Made by a program: the position numbers and the translations under genes. From the NCBI GenBank assembly GCA_963718405.1, contig CAVQYZ010000002.1, positions 744,001 to 808,000 on the forward strand: a stretch of 64,000 bases of DNA. Direction: 5' to 3'. Shown piece by piece: positions 9,522 to 18,361 of this stretch. The DNA comes from Bog-756 sp963718405 (GTDB lineage: Bacteria; Actinomycetota; Acidimicrobiia; Acidimicrobiales; RAAP-2). The notes below the pieces were generated by a model, which was not told the DNA's origin, did no database searches, and was given only the letters and a program-made list of their open reading frames with translations. Every line of letters starts with the position of its first letter. Positions within the stretch are counted from its first letter, which is position 1.

Positions 9522-9565
9522 GCTCCGGGAGTCGGGAGCCTGCGCTCCGGGAGTCGGGAGCCTGC
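9522..9565. repeat. Perfect 22-bp tandem duplication
   Basis: The unit at 9522-9543 is repeated exactly at 9544-9565, between the GGDEF-EAL stop and aidB. Each copy contains GCTCC...GGAGC arms and can fold into a small hairpin, so the pair could act as a terminator-like element. Confidence 0.95.
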
Positions 9566-9629
9566 GACATGATGGGGGAGCTGCGGCCCCGAGTCGGGCG
9601 TGTGCCGGGCGATCGACCGGGAGGTTCCC

Positions 9630-11276
9630 ATGGTGTCCCAGTTCGTTACCCACGACGTCTTCAACCAGGCCCCGCCGCTTCAGGGCTACGACGTCTTCGC
9701 CGCTGACCGGGTACTGGCCGAAGGAGTCGACCGGGAGGGCGCCTCGTGGTCCCGGGCGGAGTTGGGGGAGTTGGGCCGGCTGGCCGGATCGGAGCAGGCC
9801 CAAACCCTCGGACGGTTGGCCAATGAGAACCGGCCGGTGCTGCAGGGGTACGACCGCTACGGGAACCGGATCGATGTCGTCGAGTACCACCCGGCGTATC
9901 ACGACCTGATGGCCACGGCTTTGGCTCACGGCCTCCACTCGGGACCGTGGGCCGATCCCCGGCCCGGCGCCCACGTGGCCCGGGCCGCCAAGGTCATCGT
10001 GTGGTACCAGGTCGACGCCGGGCACATCTGCCCGGTGTCCATGACCTACGCCGTGGTGCCGGCCCTGCGGCACGAGCCCGCCGTGGCCCGGGCCTGGGAG
10101 CCGATGATCTACTCCACGGCGTACGACCCGGCCAACCGTCCGGTGACCGACAAGACCGGCGTGACCTGTGGCATGGCCCTCACGGAAAAGCAGGGTGGGT
10201 CCGACGTGCGGGCCAACACCACCCGCGCCGTGCCCATCGGCGGTGGTTCGGAAGGGACCTACCTCCTCACCGGGCACAAGTGGTTCTGCTCGGCGCCCAT
10301 GTCCGATGCCTTTTTGATGCTGGCCCAGGCTCCCGGGGGGATCTCCTGCTTCCTGGTGCCCCGGTGGAAGCCCGACGGCACCCGCAACCCCATCCGCATC
10401 CAACGCCTGAAGGACAAGTTGGGCGACCGCTCCAACGCCTCCAGCGAGATCGAGCTGGCCGACGTGGAGGGTCGTCTGGTCGGTGAGGAGGGCCGGGGGA
10501 TCCGCACCATCATCGAGATGGTCAACCACACCAGGCTCGACTGCATCCTGGGGTCGGCGTCCATCATGCGCCAGGGGGTGGCCCAGGCCACCTGGCACGC
10601 CGCCCACCGGACGGCCTTCGGGAAGCTGCTGGCCGATCAGCCCCTCATGGCCAACGTGCTGGCCGATCTGGCCATCGAGTCCGAGGCGGCCACGGTGTCG
10701 GCCCTGCGGATGGCCCGGGCCTTCGATGCCCCCGACGGAGACGGGTACGAGGCCCTGGTGCGTCGGCTGCTCACCCCGATCGTCAAGTACTGGACCTGTA
10801 AGCGGGCCCCCCAGCACGCCGCCGAGGCTCTCGAGTGCCTGGGAGGGAACGGCTTCGTGGAGGACTCCGGTCTGCCCCGGCTGTACCGCCAGAGCCCGGT
10901 CAACGGGGTGTGGGAAGGGTCGGGCAACGTGATCTGCCTCGACGTCCTGCGGGCCTTGGCCCGGGAACCGGCCACCCTCGACGCCTATTGGGAGGAGATC
11001 AGTCGGGCCGACGGTGCCGATGCCCGTCTGACCCGGGCCGTCGACGATCTCCACGTCGATCTGGCCGAGCCCGAGACCCTCGAGCCCCGGGCCCGGACGG
11101 TGGTGGAGCGCATGGCGGTGGTGCTCCAGGCCTCGCTGTTGGTGCGCACGGCTCCGGCGGCCGTGGCCGAGGCCTTCTGCGGCTCCCGACTGTCCGAAGG
11201 GGGAGCCGGCACCTTCGGGACGCTGCCCCGGGGGACCGACACCGCCGCCGTGCTGGAGCGCCACACGCCGCAGTGA
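9630..11276 (+). CDS. aidB: AidB-like acyl-CoA dehydrogenase family protein
   Basis: The 548-residue product aligns by eye to AidB from the N-terminus onward: THDVFNQAPPL, LGRLANENRPVL, YHPAYHDLM, and CPVSMTYA with GMALTEKQGGSDVRANTT. It also has the C-terminal ECLGGNGFVEDSGLPRLYR loop. AidB is an FAD flavoprotein of the alkylation (Ada) response in E. coli that binds DNA; its acyl-CoA dehydrogenase activity is weak. The ATG at 9630 follows GGGAGG; an upstream in-frame start at 9600 lacks a site. Here the gene is not next to ada or alkB. The stop codon lies in a 17-bp repeat. Confidence 0.88.
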   Translation: MVSQFVTHDVFNQAPPLQGYDVFAADRVLAEGVDREGASWSRAELGELGRLAGSEQAQTLGRLANENRPVLQGYDRYGNRIDVVEYHPAYHDLMATALAHGLHSGPWADPRPGAHVARAAKVIVWYQVDAGHICPVSMTYAVVPALRHEPAVARAWEPMIYSTAYDPANRPVTDKTGVTCGMALTEKQGGSDVRANTTRAVPIGGGSEGTYLLTGHKWFCSAPMSDAFLMLAQAPGGISCFLVPRWKPDGTRNPIRIQRLKDKLGDRSNASSEIELADVEGRLVGEEGRGIRTIIEMVNHTRLDCILGSASIMRQGVAQATWHAAHRTAFGKLLADQPLMANVLADLAIESEAATVSALRMARAFDAPDGDGYEALVRRLLTPIVKYWTCKRAPQHAAEALECLGGNGFVEDSGLPRLYRQSPVNGVWEGSGNVICLDVLRALAREPATLDAYWEEISRADGADARLTRAVDDLHVDLAEPETLEPRARTVVERMAVVLQASLLVRTAPAAVAEAFCGSRLSEGGAGTFGTLPRGTDTAAVLERHTPQ

Positions 11277-11340
11277 GGCCTACGCCGCAGTGAGGCCTAC
11301 GCAGCAGCGGGACCTACGTCAGCAGTGAGACCTGGTAGCA
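11266..11340. repeat. 17-bp tandem repeat spanning the aidB stop codon
   Basis: CGCCGCAGTGAGGCCTA occurs twice exactly (11266-11282, 11283-11299) and then degenerates through two to three further copies. The aidB TGA (11274-11276) lies inside the first copy. The array abuts the end of the convergent RNA ligase-like gene. Confidence 0.92.
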
Positions 11341-11348
11341 GTGAGCAG

Positions 11349-11882
11349 TCAGCCGGTCAGCTCCCCGCCGAAGGGGAGCGCGGCCACCACCCGGTACCGG
11401 GCTCCGGCCGGGTCGAGGGCCGACTCCACAACCGCCACGCCGTGCACGGCAAAACCGATCGAGACCGGTGCGCCGTCCAGGCCGCGAGGCGGGGCCTCCC
11501 GGCCACGGGTGCGTCCCAGGGTGAGGTGACCGGAGTACGGCCGCTCATCAGGTGCTCCCCACCGGCTGGTGGCGGTCCGGACCCGGGCGGCGATGTCGTC
11601 CAGCCCGACAACCGGGACCTGGAGCACACGGTGACCCGGGAACCAGGCCGTCACCGGGCCCAACCAGGCCTCGACGGCGGTGGCGCCAACCGAGCCCACC
11701 GCGCCGGCGACCGCTTCGATCACCTCGGACGGATCGCCGACCTCACCGAGGAAGCGCACGGTGACATGCCACTGGGCCGGTGTGGTCCAGCGCACCTGAC
11801 CGAGGTCCGGTCGGGGCAGGGCCTGCAGGGAGTCGATGACCGGAGGGGGCGGCAGCACGGCGACGAAGAGGCGCACCTTCAC
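11349..11882 (-). CDS. thpR: RNA 2',3'-cyclic phosphodiesterase (2'-5' RNA ligase family)
   Basis: From the GTG at 11882 the 177-residue product begins VKVRLFVAVLPP. It contains both HxT motifs of the 2H phosphoesterase fold: HVT in WHVTVRFLG and HLT in SGHLTLGRT. Family members open 2',3'-cyclic phosphates at RNA ends. The length is normal for ThpR. The frame stays open far upstream, but that extension looks non-coding. It converges with aidB, whose stop-codon repeat array ends about 10 bp from this stop. Confidence 0.83.
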   Translation of the reverse strand: MKVRLFVAVLPPPPVIDSLQALPRPDLGQVRWTTPAQWHVTVRFLGEVGDPSEVIEAVAGAVGSVGATAVEAWLGPVTAWFPGHRVLQVPVVGLDDIAARVRTATSRWGAPDERPYSGHLTLGRTRGREAPPRGLDGAPVSIGFAVHGVAVVESALDPAGARYRVVAALPFGGELTG

Positions 11883-11979
11883 AGTCTGCAAGGTCCATCC
11901 GGCCGAGGCGGACAGTGTCCTTTGGATCTGAAGGGGGCCGATGCCGATGGCGCCGGCACCGGCGGTACAGTTCGTCCCA

Positions 11980-12338
11980 GTGCTGACAGCGCGTCGCTTG
12001 TTCCTCGTTCTGGCCGTGATGGTGACATTGGCCGGCGCGGTTGCATCGATAGTCGTGGTCGAGCACAGCACGGCGCCTGTCGAGAGCCATGGCCCGGTCG
12101 TGGCTGGTGGCCAGGCACCGAGTCCGGCCAAGCTTTGTCTGGCCACCCAGCGCTGTGTGCCGGCCGCCCCGCGATGGCCTCCGGTCCGGTGAGTCTGTCT
12201 GGTGCACTGGCGTTTGTCCTCGTCGGGTTCATGCTCCTGGCCGACGCCTTCCGGCGTCGGCGCGCGGGCCAAGAGAGCCTCCCCGCCGAATCATTTCCTT
12301 CAGGGATCTTCCGGCCTCCCATCGCCGGCCTGGCGTAG
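11980..12338 (+). CDS. Small membrane protein, hypothetical, probably split by a frame break
   Basis: A GTG start at 11980 gives one N-terminal membrane helix and a short Cys-containing loop (LCLATQRC), then stops at 12192. A second frame from the ATG at 12174 encodes another helix (GALAFVLVGFMLLADAF) with an RRRR stop-transfer and ends at 12338. Joining the two by one missing base near 12165-12175 would give a two-helix protein with an extracytoplasmic CX6C loop. It lies just upstream of the DUF929 gene and may act with it. Two separate small genes are the alternative. Confidence 0.4.
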
Positions 12339-12349
12339 CGATCTAGAAA

Positions 12350-12367
12350 CCGGGGCCCAGGCCCCGG
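12350..12367. terminator. Candidate hairpin terminator
   Basis: CCGGGGCC-CA-GGCCCCGG is a perfect 8-bp inverted repeat just after the small membrane gene and before the DUF929 gene. It has no T-tract, as is common for hairpins in high-GC actinobacteria. Confidence 0.5.
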
Positions 12368-12466
12368 AACTCTTGCCGACGGCCGTCTGATCGTCAGCAG
12401 CTCGCCGTGTGCGCCGTCGGGCGCACGCCTATCTCTGAACACGTCTATCCCTGAAGGAGCCTTCCC

Positions 12467-13379
12467 ATGTCACGCACTCTGTCGGCGCGCTCGGCGCGCC
12501 CGCAAGCATCCCGAATCACACCCACCATCCTCGGCTGGGCCGCGGTCGTCCTTGTCCTCGTTGTCGTGGCGGTGCTGGTGATCGTCAAGGTCGCCGTCGG
12601 TGACGGACCCACAACCAGTTCCCACCAGGCCGTGCTGCCGGCATCACCGCAACTCGTCCACGAGGTGTCATCAGTCCCGACATCGGTCTTCAACCGGATC
12701 GGAATCGGCATTCCCTCGGCCTTCGCCGGCACTGCCCCCATCGTGATCTCCGGCCAGAAGCCGCTCACGCTCGATGGAAAGGCCCCCTCGGTCATGTACT
12801 ACGGCGCCGAGTACTGCCCGTACTGCGCGGCTGAGCGATGGGCCATCGTGGTGGCGTTGGCCAGGTTCGGGACGTGGCAAGGCCTGCAGACGACCGCTTC
12901 AGGACTTCTGGACGGGGACTTCAGCACGTTCTCGTTCCGATCGGCCACGCTTCAGAGCAGGTATGTCCACTTCGTCCCCATCGAAGCGTGCACCAACAAG
13001 CCCGACCCCCATGTGGTCGGGTGCAGCGGCTACGGAGACCTGCAGATGCCAACCGCGGTGGAGCGGGCGGTGCTGTCGAAGTACGCCGAGTGCAAGGTTC
13101 GTCCCCGGCGATACCGATGGCATCAGCTTTCCCTACATGGACATCGACAACCGGGTGCTGATCTCCGGTTCAACCTATGAGCCGACGGTTCTGACCAGCC
13201 TGAGTCAGGCGGAGATCGCCGGCGAGTTGACCGACCCGACCAACCCGGTCACACAGTCCATCGTGGGCACGGCGAACTACATCGCCGCAGGCGTGTGCTC
13301 GGGGACCGGCGGCATGCCCCGGTCCGTGTGCATGAGCCCGGGAGTCCGGTCGGCGGGCCAAGCCATGAAGGTGGGCTGA
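12467..13379 (+). CDS. DUF929 thioredoxin-like membrane protein, frame-broken
   Basis: The N-terminus has one membrane helix (residues 24-45). It is followed by a DUF929-type domain with YYGAEYCPYCAAERW, whose CPYC is a thioredoxin-like active site, and a conserved Cys in EACTN. The first frame runs to about 13100 (KYAECK) and the homologous continuation, GDTDGISFPYMDIDN, appears one base later and ends at 13379. One extra base in the CCCC near 13105 explains this. The protein would face outward as a redox or disulfide-handling factor. DUF929 is frequent in acidophilic archaea and Acidimicrobiia. The stop codon lies in a 13-bp repeat. Confidence 0.75.
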
Positions 13380-13425
13380 ACAGGTCGGCTGAACAGGTCG
13401 GCTGAACAGGTCGGCTGAACAGCGG
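13374..13425. repeat. 13-bp tandem repeat spanning the DUF929 gene stop codon
   Basis: GGCTGAACAGGTC occurs three times exactly (13374-13412), followed by a degenerate fourth copy. The TGA at 13377-13379 is in the first copy, so TGA recurs every 13 bp and covers all three frames. Confidence 0.93.
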
Positions 13426-13508
13426 GCCTGAACGGGTCGTCCCGGGAGCACCGGTCGCTCCCGGGACGACCCGGCCGTGCTCTGGCCCTTCCCGTTTCCC
13501 TCTGAGCC

Positions 13509-15014
13509 TCAGACCGGGGCGCCCGCCAGGGCCGGGTCCACGGCGGGGTCGTCACTCTCGACGGCCAGGTCGTGTCTCGAGGCCCGGATGAGCGTTCCCG
13601 ACGCCACGGCCGCCAGCAGCAGGAGCCCGGCACTGACGGTGAAGGCAGTGGTGTAGCCGTGCACCACCGCCTTCCGCGCCGTGGCCACCGAGTGGACCCG
13701 GCCCACCAGGTAGGCCGTGGCGGCCGAGGCCGCGATGGTGTTGAGCAGGGCGGTGCCGAGGGAGCTCCCCACCTGCTGCGTGGTGTTGACCAGGGCACTG
13801 GCCACGCCGGCGTCCTGGGGATCGACACCGACCAGGGCCGTGCTGCTCAAGGGCACGAAGGTCACGCCCATGCCGAAGCTCACCAGTATCTCTGGCAGGA
13901 GGACGTGCCCGGCATAGGTGCTCAAGACGCCCAGGCGGGAGAACCAGAGGAGCCCGACCGTACCCAGCAGCAGGCCGAAGACCATCAGCGGCCGGGGACC
14001 GAGCCTGGGGAGCAGTCGGCTGGACACGGCGGCCCCGACGATGATGCCGCCGGAGAAGGGAAGGAAGGCGAATCCGGTCTTGAGGGCCGAGTAGTGGAGG
14101 GTTCCCTGAAAGAAGTAGGTGAGGAACAAGAAGGTGCCCAGCATGGCGCTACCCACCAACAGCCCGGCCAGGTAGGCCCCGCCCCGGTTGCGGTCGAGGA
14201 CCACCCGCAGCGGGAGCAGCGGGTGCGGCGAGCGCAGCTCCAGAATCACGAAGGCGCACAGCATCACCACCGCACCGAACAGCAGTCCGATGGTGGTGGG
14301 CGATCCCCATCCGTCGGTGGCGGCCACCGTGAACCCGTAGACCAACAGGAAGAGCCCGGCGGTGACCGTGGCTGCTCCGGGCAGGTCATAGCCGGCCCGG
14401 GAGCCCCCCTTGCTCTCTTTGATGACCCGGGTTACGGCGAAGGCGGCGATGAGGGCGATGGGGACGTTGATGAGCAGAGTCCACCGCCACGAGGCGAACT
14501 GGGTCAGGGTCCCACCGAGCACCAGCCCGATAGCGGCGCCTCCGCCGGCAATCCCTCCGTAGACCCCGAAGGCCCGGGCCCGTTCGTGCGGTTCGGTGAA
14601 GGTCACGGTCAACAGGGAGAGGGCGGCGGGGGCCATGACCGCGGCGAAGGCACCTTGGAGGGCACGGGCACCGAACAACATGGCCTGGGTCTGGGCCAGC
14701 CCGCCGAGAGCCGAGGCGGCCGCGAACCCCAGCAGACCGATGAAGAACATCCTGCGGCGCCCGAGATAGTCGGCGATCCGGCCGCCGAGCAGCAGCAGGC
14801 TGCCGAAGGCCAGGGTGTACGCACTCATCACCCACTGCCGGTCGGCCACCGAGATGTGCAGGGCCCGTTGGGCCGAAGGCAGGGCCACGATGACCACCGA
14901 GGCGTCGAGGACGATCATCAGCTGGGAGACGGCGATGATGGCCAGGGCCCAGTATCGCCGGGGATCCGGAACCGGTGGGGAGAGTTCGGATCGGGATGTC
15001 TGATCCAGTGCCAT
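13509..15014 (-). CDS. MFS drug transporter, DHA2 / EmrB-QacA type (14 TM)
   Basis: The 501-residue protein shows the DHA2 pattern: IVLDASVVIVALPSAQRALH in helix 1, the motif-A segment GGRIADYLGRRRMF between helices 2 and 3, and the motif-C-like GPxxGGxL analogue AIGLVLGGTLTQFASWRW. About 14 membrane segments are expected. Such pumps export drugs with proton antiport. The ATG at 15014 follows GGAGG. It is divergent from a TetR-type regulator with two matching operator-like sites between them, strongly suggesting ligand-induced efflux. Confidence 0.92.
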   Translation of the reverse strand: MALDQTSRSELSPPVPDPRRYWALAIIAVSQLMIVLDASVVIVALPSAQRALHISVADRQWVMSAYTLAFGSLLLLGGRIADYLGRRRMFFIGLLGFAAASALGGLAQTQAMLFGARALQGAFAAVMAPAALSLLTVTFTEPHERARAFGVYGGIAGGGAAIGLVLGGTLTQFASWRWTLLINVPIALIAAFAVTRVIKESKGGSRAGYDLPGAATVTAGLFLLVYGFTVAATDGWGSPTTIGLLFGAVVMLCAFVILELRSPHPLLPLRVVLDRNRGGAYLAGLLVGSAMLGTFLFLTYFFQGTLHYSALKTGFAFLPFSGGIIVGAAVSSRLLPRLGPRPLMVFGLLLGTVGLLWFSRLGVLSTYAGHVLLPEILVSFGMGVTFVPLSSTALVGVDPQDAGVASALVNTTQQVGSSLGTALLNTIAASAATAYLVGRVHSVATARKAVVHGYTTAFTVSAGLLLLAAVASGTLIRASRHDLAVESDDPAVDPALAGAPV

Positions 15015-15124
15015 GGGGCCTCCGTTCGCGGGGTCGGGAGTCAGGTCGGGAGTGGTGGGAGTGTGCAGGCACGGCCGCCCCATCCTGTTGATGGCCGCCC
15101 TGGGCCGGATGGGTTCGGTATAGT

Positions 15125-15140
15125 CGGAACTAACACTCCG
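15125..15140. promoter_or_regulatory. Candidate TetR operator O1
   Basis: CGGAACTAACACTCCG has CGGA/TCCG arms. It matches, at 14 of 16 positions, the reverse complement of the site at 15159-15174. It lies in the MFS/tetR intergenic region, 111 bp upstream of the MFS start. Confidence 0.65.
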
Positions 15141-15158
15141 GTTACTGGGAGTACTATA

Positions 15159-15174
15159 CGGAGCGGTAGTTCCG
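15159..15174. promoter_or_regulatory. Candidate TetR operator O2
   Basis: CGGAGCGGTAGTTCCG is the inverted near-copy of the 15125 site. Centre-to-centre spacing is 34 bp, close to three helical turns. Each site is itself a CGGA-N8-TCCG dyad, as expected for a TetR dimer. Confidence 0.65.
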
Positions 15175-15224
15175 TTTGTCAACCACCGATCGGGTGCTTC
15201 AGTCGGTTGAGCTAGGGGGAGAGC

Positions 15225-15944
15225 GTGGAAACAGCCGGCGGCACCGCCTCGGAGACCGTGGAAACGAGCGCCGGGCCGCCGGACGGCCAGGTCGATGACC
15301 ACCCGGTCTCCACCGGTCGACCGATGCGGGCCGACGCGGTCAAGAACCGCCAACGGATCCTGGCTGCGGCAGAAGAGGTGTTCGCCGCCGGGGGAGTGGC
15401 AGCACCCATCGACGAGGTGGCCGAACGAGCCGGGGTGGGGATCGGAACCCTCTACCGCCACTTTCCCAACAAAGAAGCGCTCTTCGAGGCCATCGTGGTG
15501 ACCAGGCTGGAGGAGTTGGCTGATGCTGCCTCCGCCCCGTCCGGCACGGGTGATCCCACCGATCAGTTCTTCGACTTCTTGATGGTGTTCGCCGATCGGG
15601 TCAGCCACAAGCACGACCTCATCGACGCTCTGGGGGCCGCCGGCATCGATATCAAGTCGCGGTGCTCGGAGATGTCCGAGCGACTGGGGTCCGGCGTGGA
15701 GCGGATGCTGCAGCGGGCCCAGGCCTCCGGCGGCGTCCGGGACGGGGTGACCTCCCGAGAGGTGATGGGACTGGTGATGGGGGTGTGCCAGGTCACCGAG
15801 TGGTCCGAGAGCGCCGACCCCGAGGACGCCTCGGGTCGACTGATGGTGGAGGCGTCCGGCCCACTGATGTTGGAGGTGGTGTGCGACGGCCTTCGTGCCC
15901 CCGGGTCGCGACCGGCGACCCGGCGTCGTTCAACCGCCAAGTAG
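15225..15944 (+). CDS. TetR/AcrR family transcriptional regulator
   Basis: This 239-residue protein has a TetR helix-turn-helix at residues 40-90: RQRILAAAEEVFAAGG-type helix 1 and VAERAGVGIGTLYRHFPNKEALF. It is followed by a helical ligand-binding region with FDFLMVFADRV. The GTG start has GGGGGAGAGC upstream. It is divergently placed against the MFS efflux gene and probably represses both by the two palindromes between them. The C-terminal tail is basic and Ser/Thr-rich. Confidence 0.9.
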   Translation: METAGGTASETVETSAGPPDGQVDDHPVSTGRPMRADAVKNRQRILAAAEEVFAAGGVAAPIDEVAERAGVGIGTLYRHFPNKEALFEAIVVTRLEELADAASAPSGTGDPTDQFFDFLMVFADRVSHKHDLIDALGAAGIDIKSRCSEMSERLGSGVERMLQRAQASGGVRDGVTSREVMGLVMGVCQVTEWSESADPEDASGRLMVEASGPLMLEVVCDGLRAPGSRPATRRRSTAK

Positions 15945-16276
15945 TCCCCAACGGTCCGGGTGGCCCGGCGGGCCGCGTGGTCCGAGGGCCGGGCGCCTCG
16001 ACGGGCGGGTGGTCCGGTCTTCCGTGCAACTCTCCGGATCCCTCAACTACGGCAGGCGTTCCGCAAAAAGCCTCTTGCATCTGCGCATCTTTTTCTATAT
16101 ATTGACAATCGACGGTTCCCCGATGAAAAGTAAATAAAGCGTCGTGGTGGGGAAGGCGTTCCAGCTGGTGGAAGTGTTGCCGGCGGCAAGAAAAGATGGA
16201 TATGTTCCCTGAATATGTTCAGGGATATTTGCGCGTCTGCTCATAAGTCATTTGAGGCCCCACGCCTGGTGACGGC
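15945..16276 (+). other. 332-bp AT-enriched intergenic region
   Basis: No convincing gene is seen. The region contains an AT-rich patch near 16085-16135 and the dyad TTGCCG/CGGCAA near 16175-16195. It also contains a perfect hairpin at 16206-16225 (annotated separately). Base composition is clearly lower in GC than the flanks, so it is probably the promoter and control region of the helD-like gene. Confidence 0.5.
16206..16225. promoter_or_regulatory. Perfect 8-bp inverted repeat upstream of the helD-like gene
   Basis: TCCCTGAA-TATG-TTCAGGGA lies about 50 bp before the GTG start. The hexamer ATGTTC also occurs twice in direct orientation across it. It could be an operator or an RNA hairpin in the leader. 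Confidence 0.5.
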
Positions 16277-18298
16277 GTGAGTGCGGCAGAGCTGGCGCAG
16301 GACCCCGAAGTGCTTGCCGAGCAGGAGTACCTCGACGCCGCCCACACCGCACTGTCGGACATGCGCCGCCGGGCCGAAGGACTGCTCGATGACGTACAGC
16401 GGGCCGGCAATCCCGATCTCGACTACCAAGCGGCACTGGTCCACCGGGTGGCGGTCCTGGGCGAGAGCAACCGGCCCCTGCTGTTCGGGCGCATCGACGG
16501 GCAACACGGGGAGTCGTGGCACATCGGGCGGCGACACGTCGAGGATCTACGGGGAGACCCGGTGGTGGTGGACTGGCGGGCCCCGATCTCGGTGCCCTTC
16601 TACCGGGCCCGGTCGGGCGACGCCCACGGCCTGAAGCGACGCCGCCAGGTCATGGTGGACCGCAAGACCGTGGTGGCGGTGGCCGACGATCTCTTCGGGG
16701 CCTCCGACACCGATCTGGCGGGCACCCGACTCCGCGGCGGTGACGCCCTGCTGGCCGAGCTGGAACGGGCCCGCACCGGCGAGATGTTGGACATCGTGGC
16801 CACCATCCAGGCCGAGCAGGACGAGATCATCCGGGCTCCGCTGGACCTGCTGGTGGCGGTACAGGGTGGGCCGGGGACAGGAAAGACCGCGGTCGGACTC
16901 CACCGGGCCGCCTACCTGCTCTACAACTACCCGGCCCTGTCCCGGTCCGGTGTGCTGGTGATCGGGCCCAGTCGCGCCTTCCTGCGCTACATCGCCCAGG
17001 TGCTCCCGGCCCTGGGGGAGGAGGCCGTGATCCAGACCACCATCTCGGACCTGGTCCCTCGAGCCAGGACCCGGGTCGTCGACACGCCCGAGGCCGCCCG
17101 GCTGAAGGGCGACCCCCGGATGGCCCAGGTGTTGGCCCGGGCCCTCGAGCTACGGCGGCGGCCGGTGGAGGGGGAGGTGGCCCTCCGGGCCCGCTCAGCC
17201 AGTTGCGCCCTGTCGGCCCAGGAGTTGAACGGGCTGGCGGCCTCGATTGCCGCCACCCCGGTCCCGTACCGCGCCGGACGCGCCGCCCTGCGGTCGCGGG
17301 TGATCAGTCTGTTCCGCTCGACACTCCGGTCGGCGGGACGGCTGGATGCCAATGAGCCTTGGATCGACCGGGAGCTGTCGTCCACCGATGCCTTCCGCTC
17401 GTTGCTGGACCGGCTGTGGCCGTCAGTGGCTCCGGCGGCCTTGGTGCGCGACCTCCTCGGTAGCCAGGAGGGGTTGGAGGGCGCGGCGGCGGGGCTGCTG
17501 ACCGAAGCCGAACAGCGCCTGGTGGTCCGGCCCAAGGGCGGGCGGTCGAAGTCGGGATGGACCACTGACGAGATCCCGCTGCTCGACGAGGCGGAGTCCC
17601 TGATCAACGGTCGGGCCCGCCCCTACGGGCACATCGTGGTGGACGAGGCCCAGGACCTGAGCCCCATGCAGTTCCGGATGGTGGCCCGCCGGGCCCCGTC
17701 GGGGTCGCTGACCATCCTGGGCGACCTGGCCCAGGCCACCGGAGCCTGGAGCTACGACCGCTGGGAGGAGATCCTGGCCCATCTTCCGGAGGCCGCGCCG
17801 GTGCGGACCGACGAGTTGACCCAGGGGTACCGGGCGCCCGGTCAGGTGCTGGAGCTGGCCTCGAGGCTGCTGTCGGTGGCGGCACCGGCGGTCACCCCCA
17901 CCCGCTCCATCCGACCGGGCCAGGACAGTCCGCGTCTCCACCAGGTCCCCGCCGATCAGCTCTTCTCCGAGAGCCTGGCCGAGGCCACCCGGCTGGCCGG
18001 GCAGGGCCTCCTGGTGGGGTTGGTGGTGGCAGCGGACCAGCTGGCCGCGGCCACGGCCGAGGCCGAGGGTCGTGCCGACATCGGGCTGCTGGACCGGGAC
18101 GGGATCGCCGAACCGATCACCCTGGTCGACGCGCCGGCGGTGAAGGGGCTGGAGTTCGATGCCGTGGTGGTGGTGGAACCGTCGGCCATCGCCGGCGGTG
18201 AAGTACGTGGCCTCCGGCTGCTCTACGTGGCCATGACCAGGCCCATCCGTCACCTCAGCATCGTTCATGCCGAGCCCCTTCCCACGCTGTTGCGTTGA
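16277..18298 (+). CDS. helD: HelD-like superfamily I helicase / RNA polymerase recycling factor
   Basis: The 673-residue protein starts with an antiparallel helical N-terminal region, EYLDAAHTALSDMRRRAEGL. This is followed by a WHIGRRHVED and VVDWRAPISVPFYRA segment typical of HelD, then Walker A GGPGTGKTA near residue 200, Walker B VVDEAQDLSP near 455 and a C-terminal GLEFDAVVVV motif. HelD proteins enter RNA polymerase and release it from DNA. Actinobacterial members (HelR type) can protect the polymerase from rifamycins. UvrD-like DNA helicase is the less likely alternative. The GTG start has a weak ribosome site. Confidence 0.85.
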   Translation: MSAAELAQDPEVLAEQEYLDAAHTALSDMRRRAEGLLDDVQRAGNPDLDYQAALVHRVAVLGESNRPLLFGRIDGQHGESWHIGRRHVEDLRGDPVVVDWRAPISVPFYRARSGDAHGLKRRRQVMVDRKTVVAVADDLFGASDTDLAGTRLRGGDALLAELERARTGEMLDIVATIQAEQDEIIRAPLDLLVAVQGGPGTGKTAVGLHRAAYLLYNYPALSRSGVLVIGPSRAFLRYIAQVLPALGEEAVIQTTISDLVPRARTRVVDTPEAARLKGDPRMAQVLARALELRRRPVEGEVALRARSASCALSAQELNGLAASIAATPVPYRAGRAALRSRVISLFRSTLRSAGRLDANEPWIDRELSSTDAFRSLLDRLWPSVAPAALVRDLLGSQEGLEGAAAGLLTEAEQRLVVRPKGGRSKSGWTTDEIPLLDEAESLINGRARPYGHIVVDEAQDLSPMQFRMVARRAPSGSLTILGDLAQATGAWSYDRWEEILAHLPEAAPVRTDELTQGYRAPGQVLELASRLLSVAAPAVTPTRSIRPGQDSPRLHQVPADQLFSESLAEATRLAGQGLLVGLVVAADQLAAATAEAEGRADIGLLDRDGIAEPITLVDAPAVKGLEFDAVVVVEPSAIAGGEVRGLRLLYVAMTRPIRHLSIVHAEPLPTLLR

Positions 18299-18361
18299 CG
18301 CACGGCCTCAGGTGAACTGACGCACGGTCTCAGGTGAACTGACGCACGGTCTCAGGTGAAG
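18296..18361. repeat. 22-bp tandem repeat containing both stop codons of a convergent pair
   Basis: There are three copies of TGACGCACGG(C/T)CTCAGGTGAA plus one base. The helD-like TGA (18296-18298) starts the first copy, and the prs stop (TCA at 18352-18354) lies in the last copy. The stop-codon neighbourhoods of both genes are therefore duplicated twice. Confidence 0.93.

Noticed and set aside
7424..9664. A 746-codon open frame antisense to the GGDEF-EAL gene
   Set aside because: It has no recognisable motif and is rich in H, G, Q and R as expected from the complement of GC3-rich coding sequence. The sense frame has full catalytic motifs.
13572..15215. A 547-codon plus-strand open frame over the MFS gene
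   Set aside because: Hydrophilic, Gly/Gln/His-rich complement of a membrane protein gene; no start context or homology.
16140..16276. Rifamycin-associated element before helD
   Set aside because: A TTGCCG/CGGCAA dyad and another inverted repeat are present, but neither matches the 19-bp element as I remember it.
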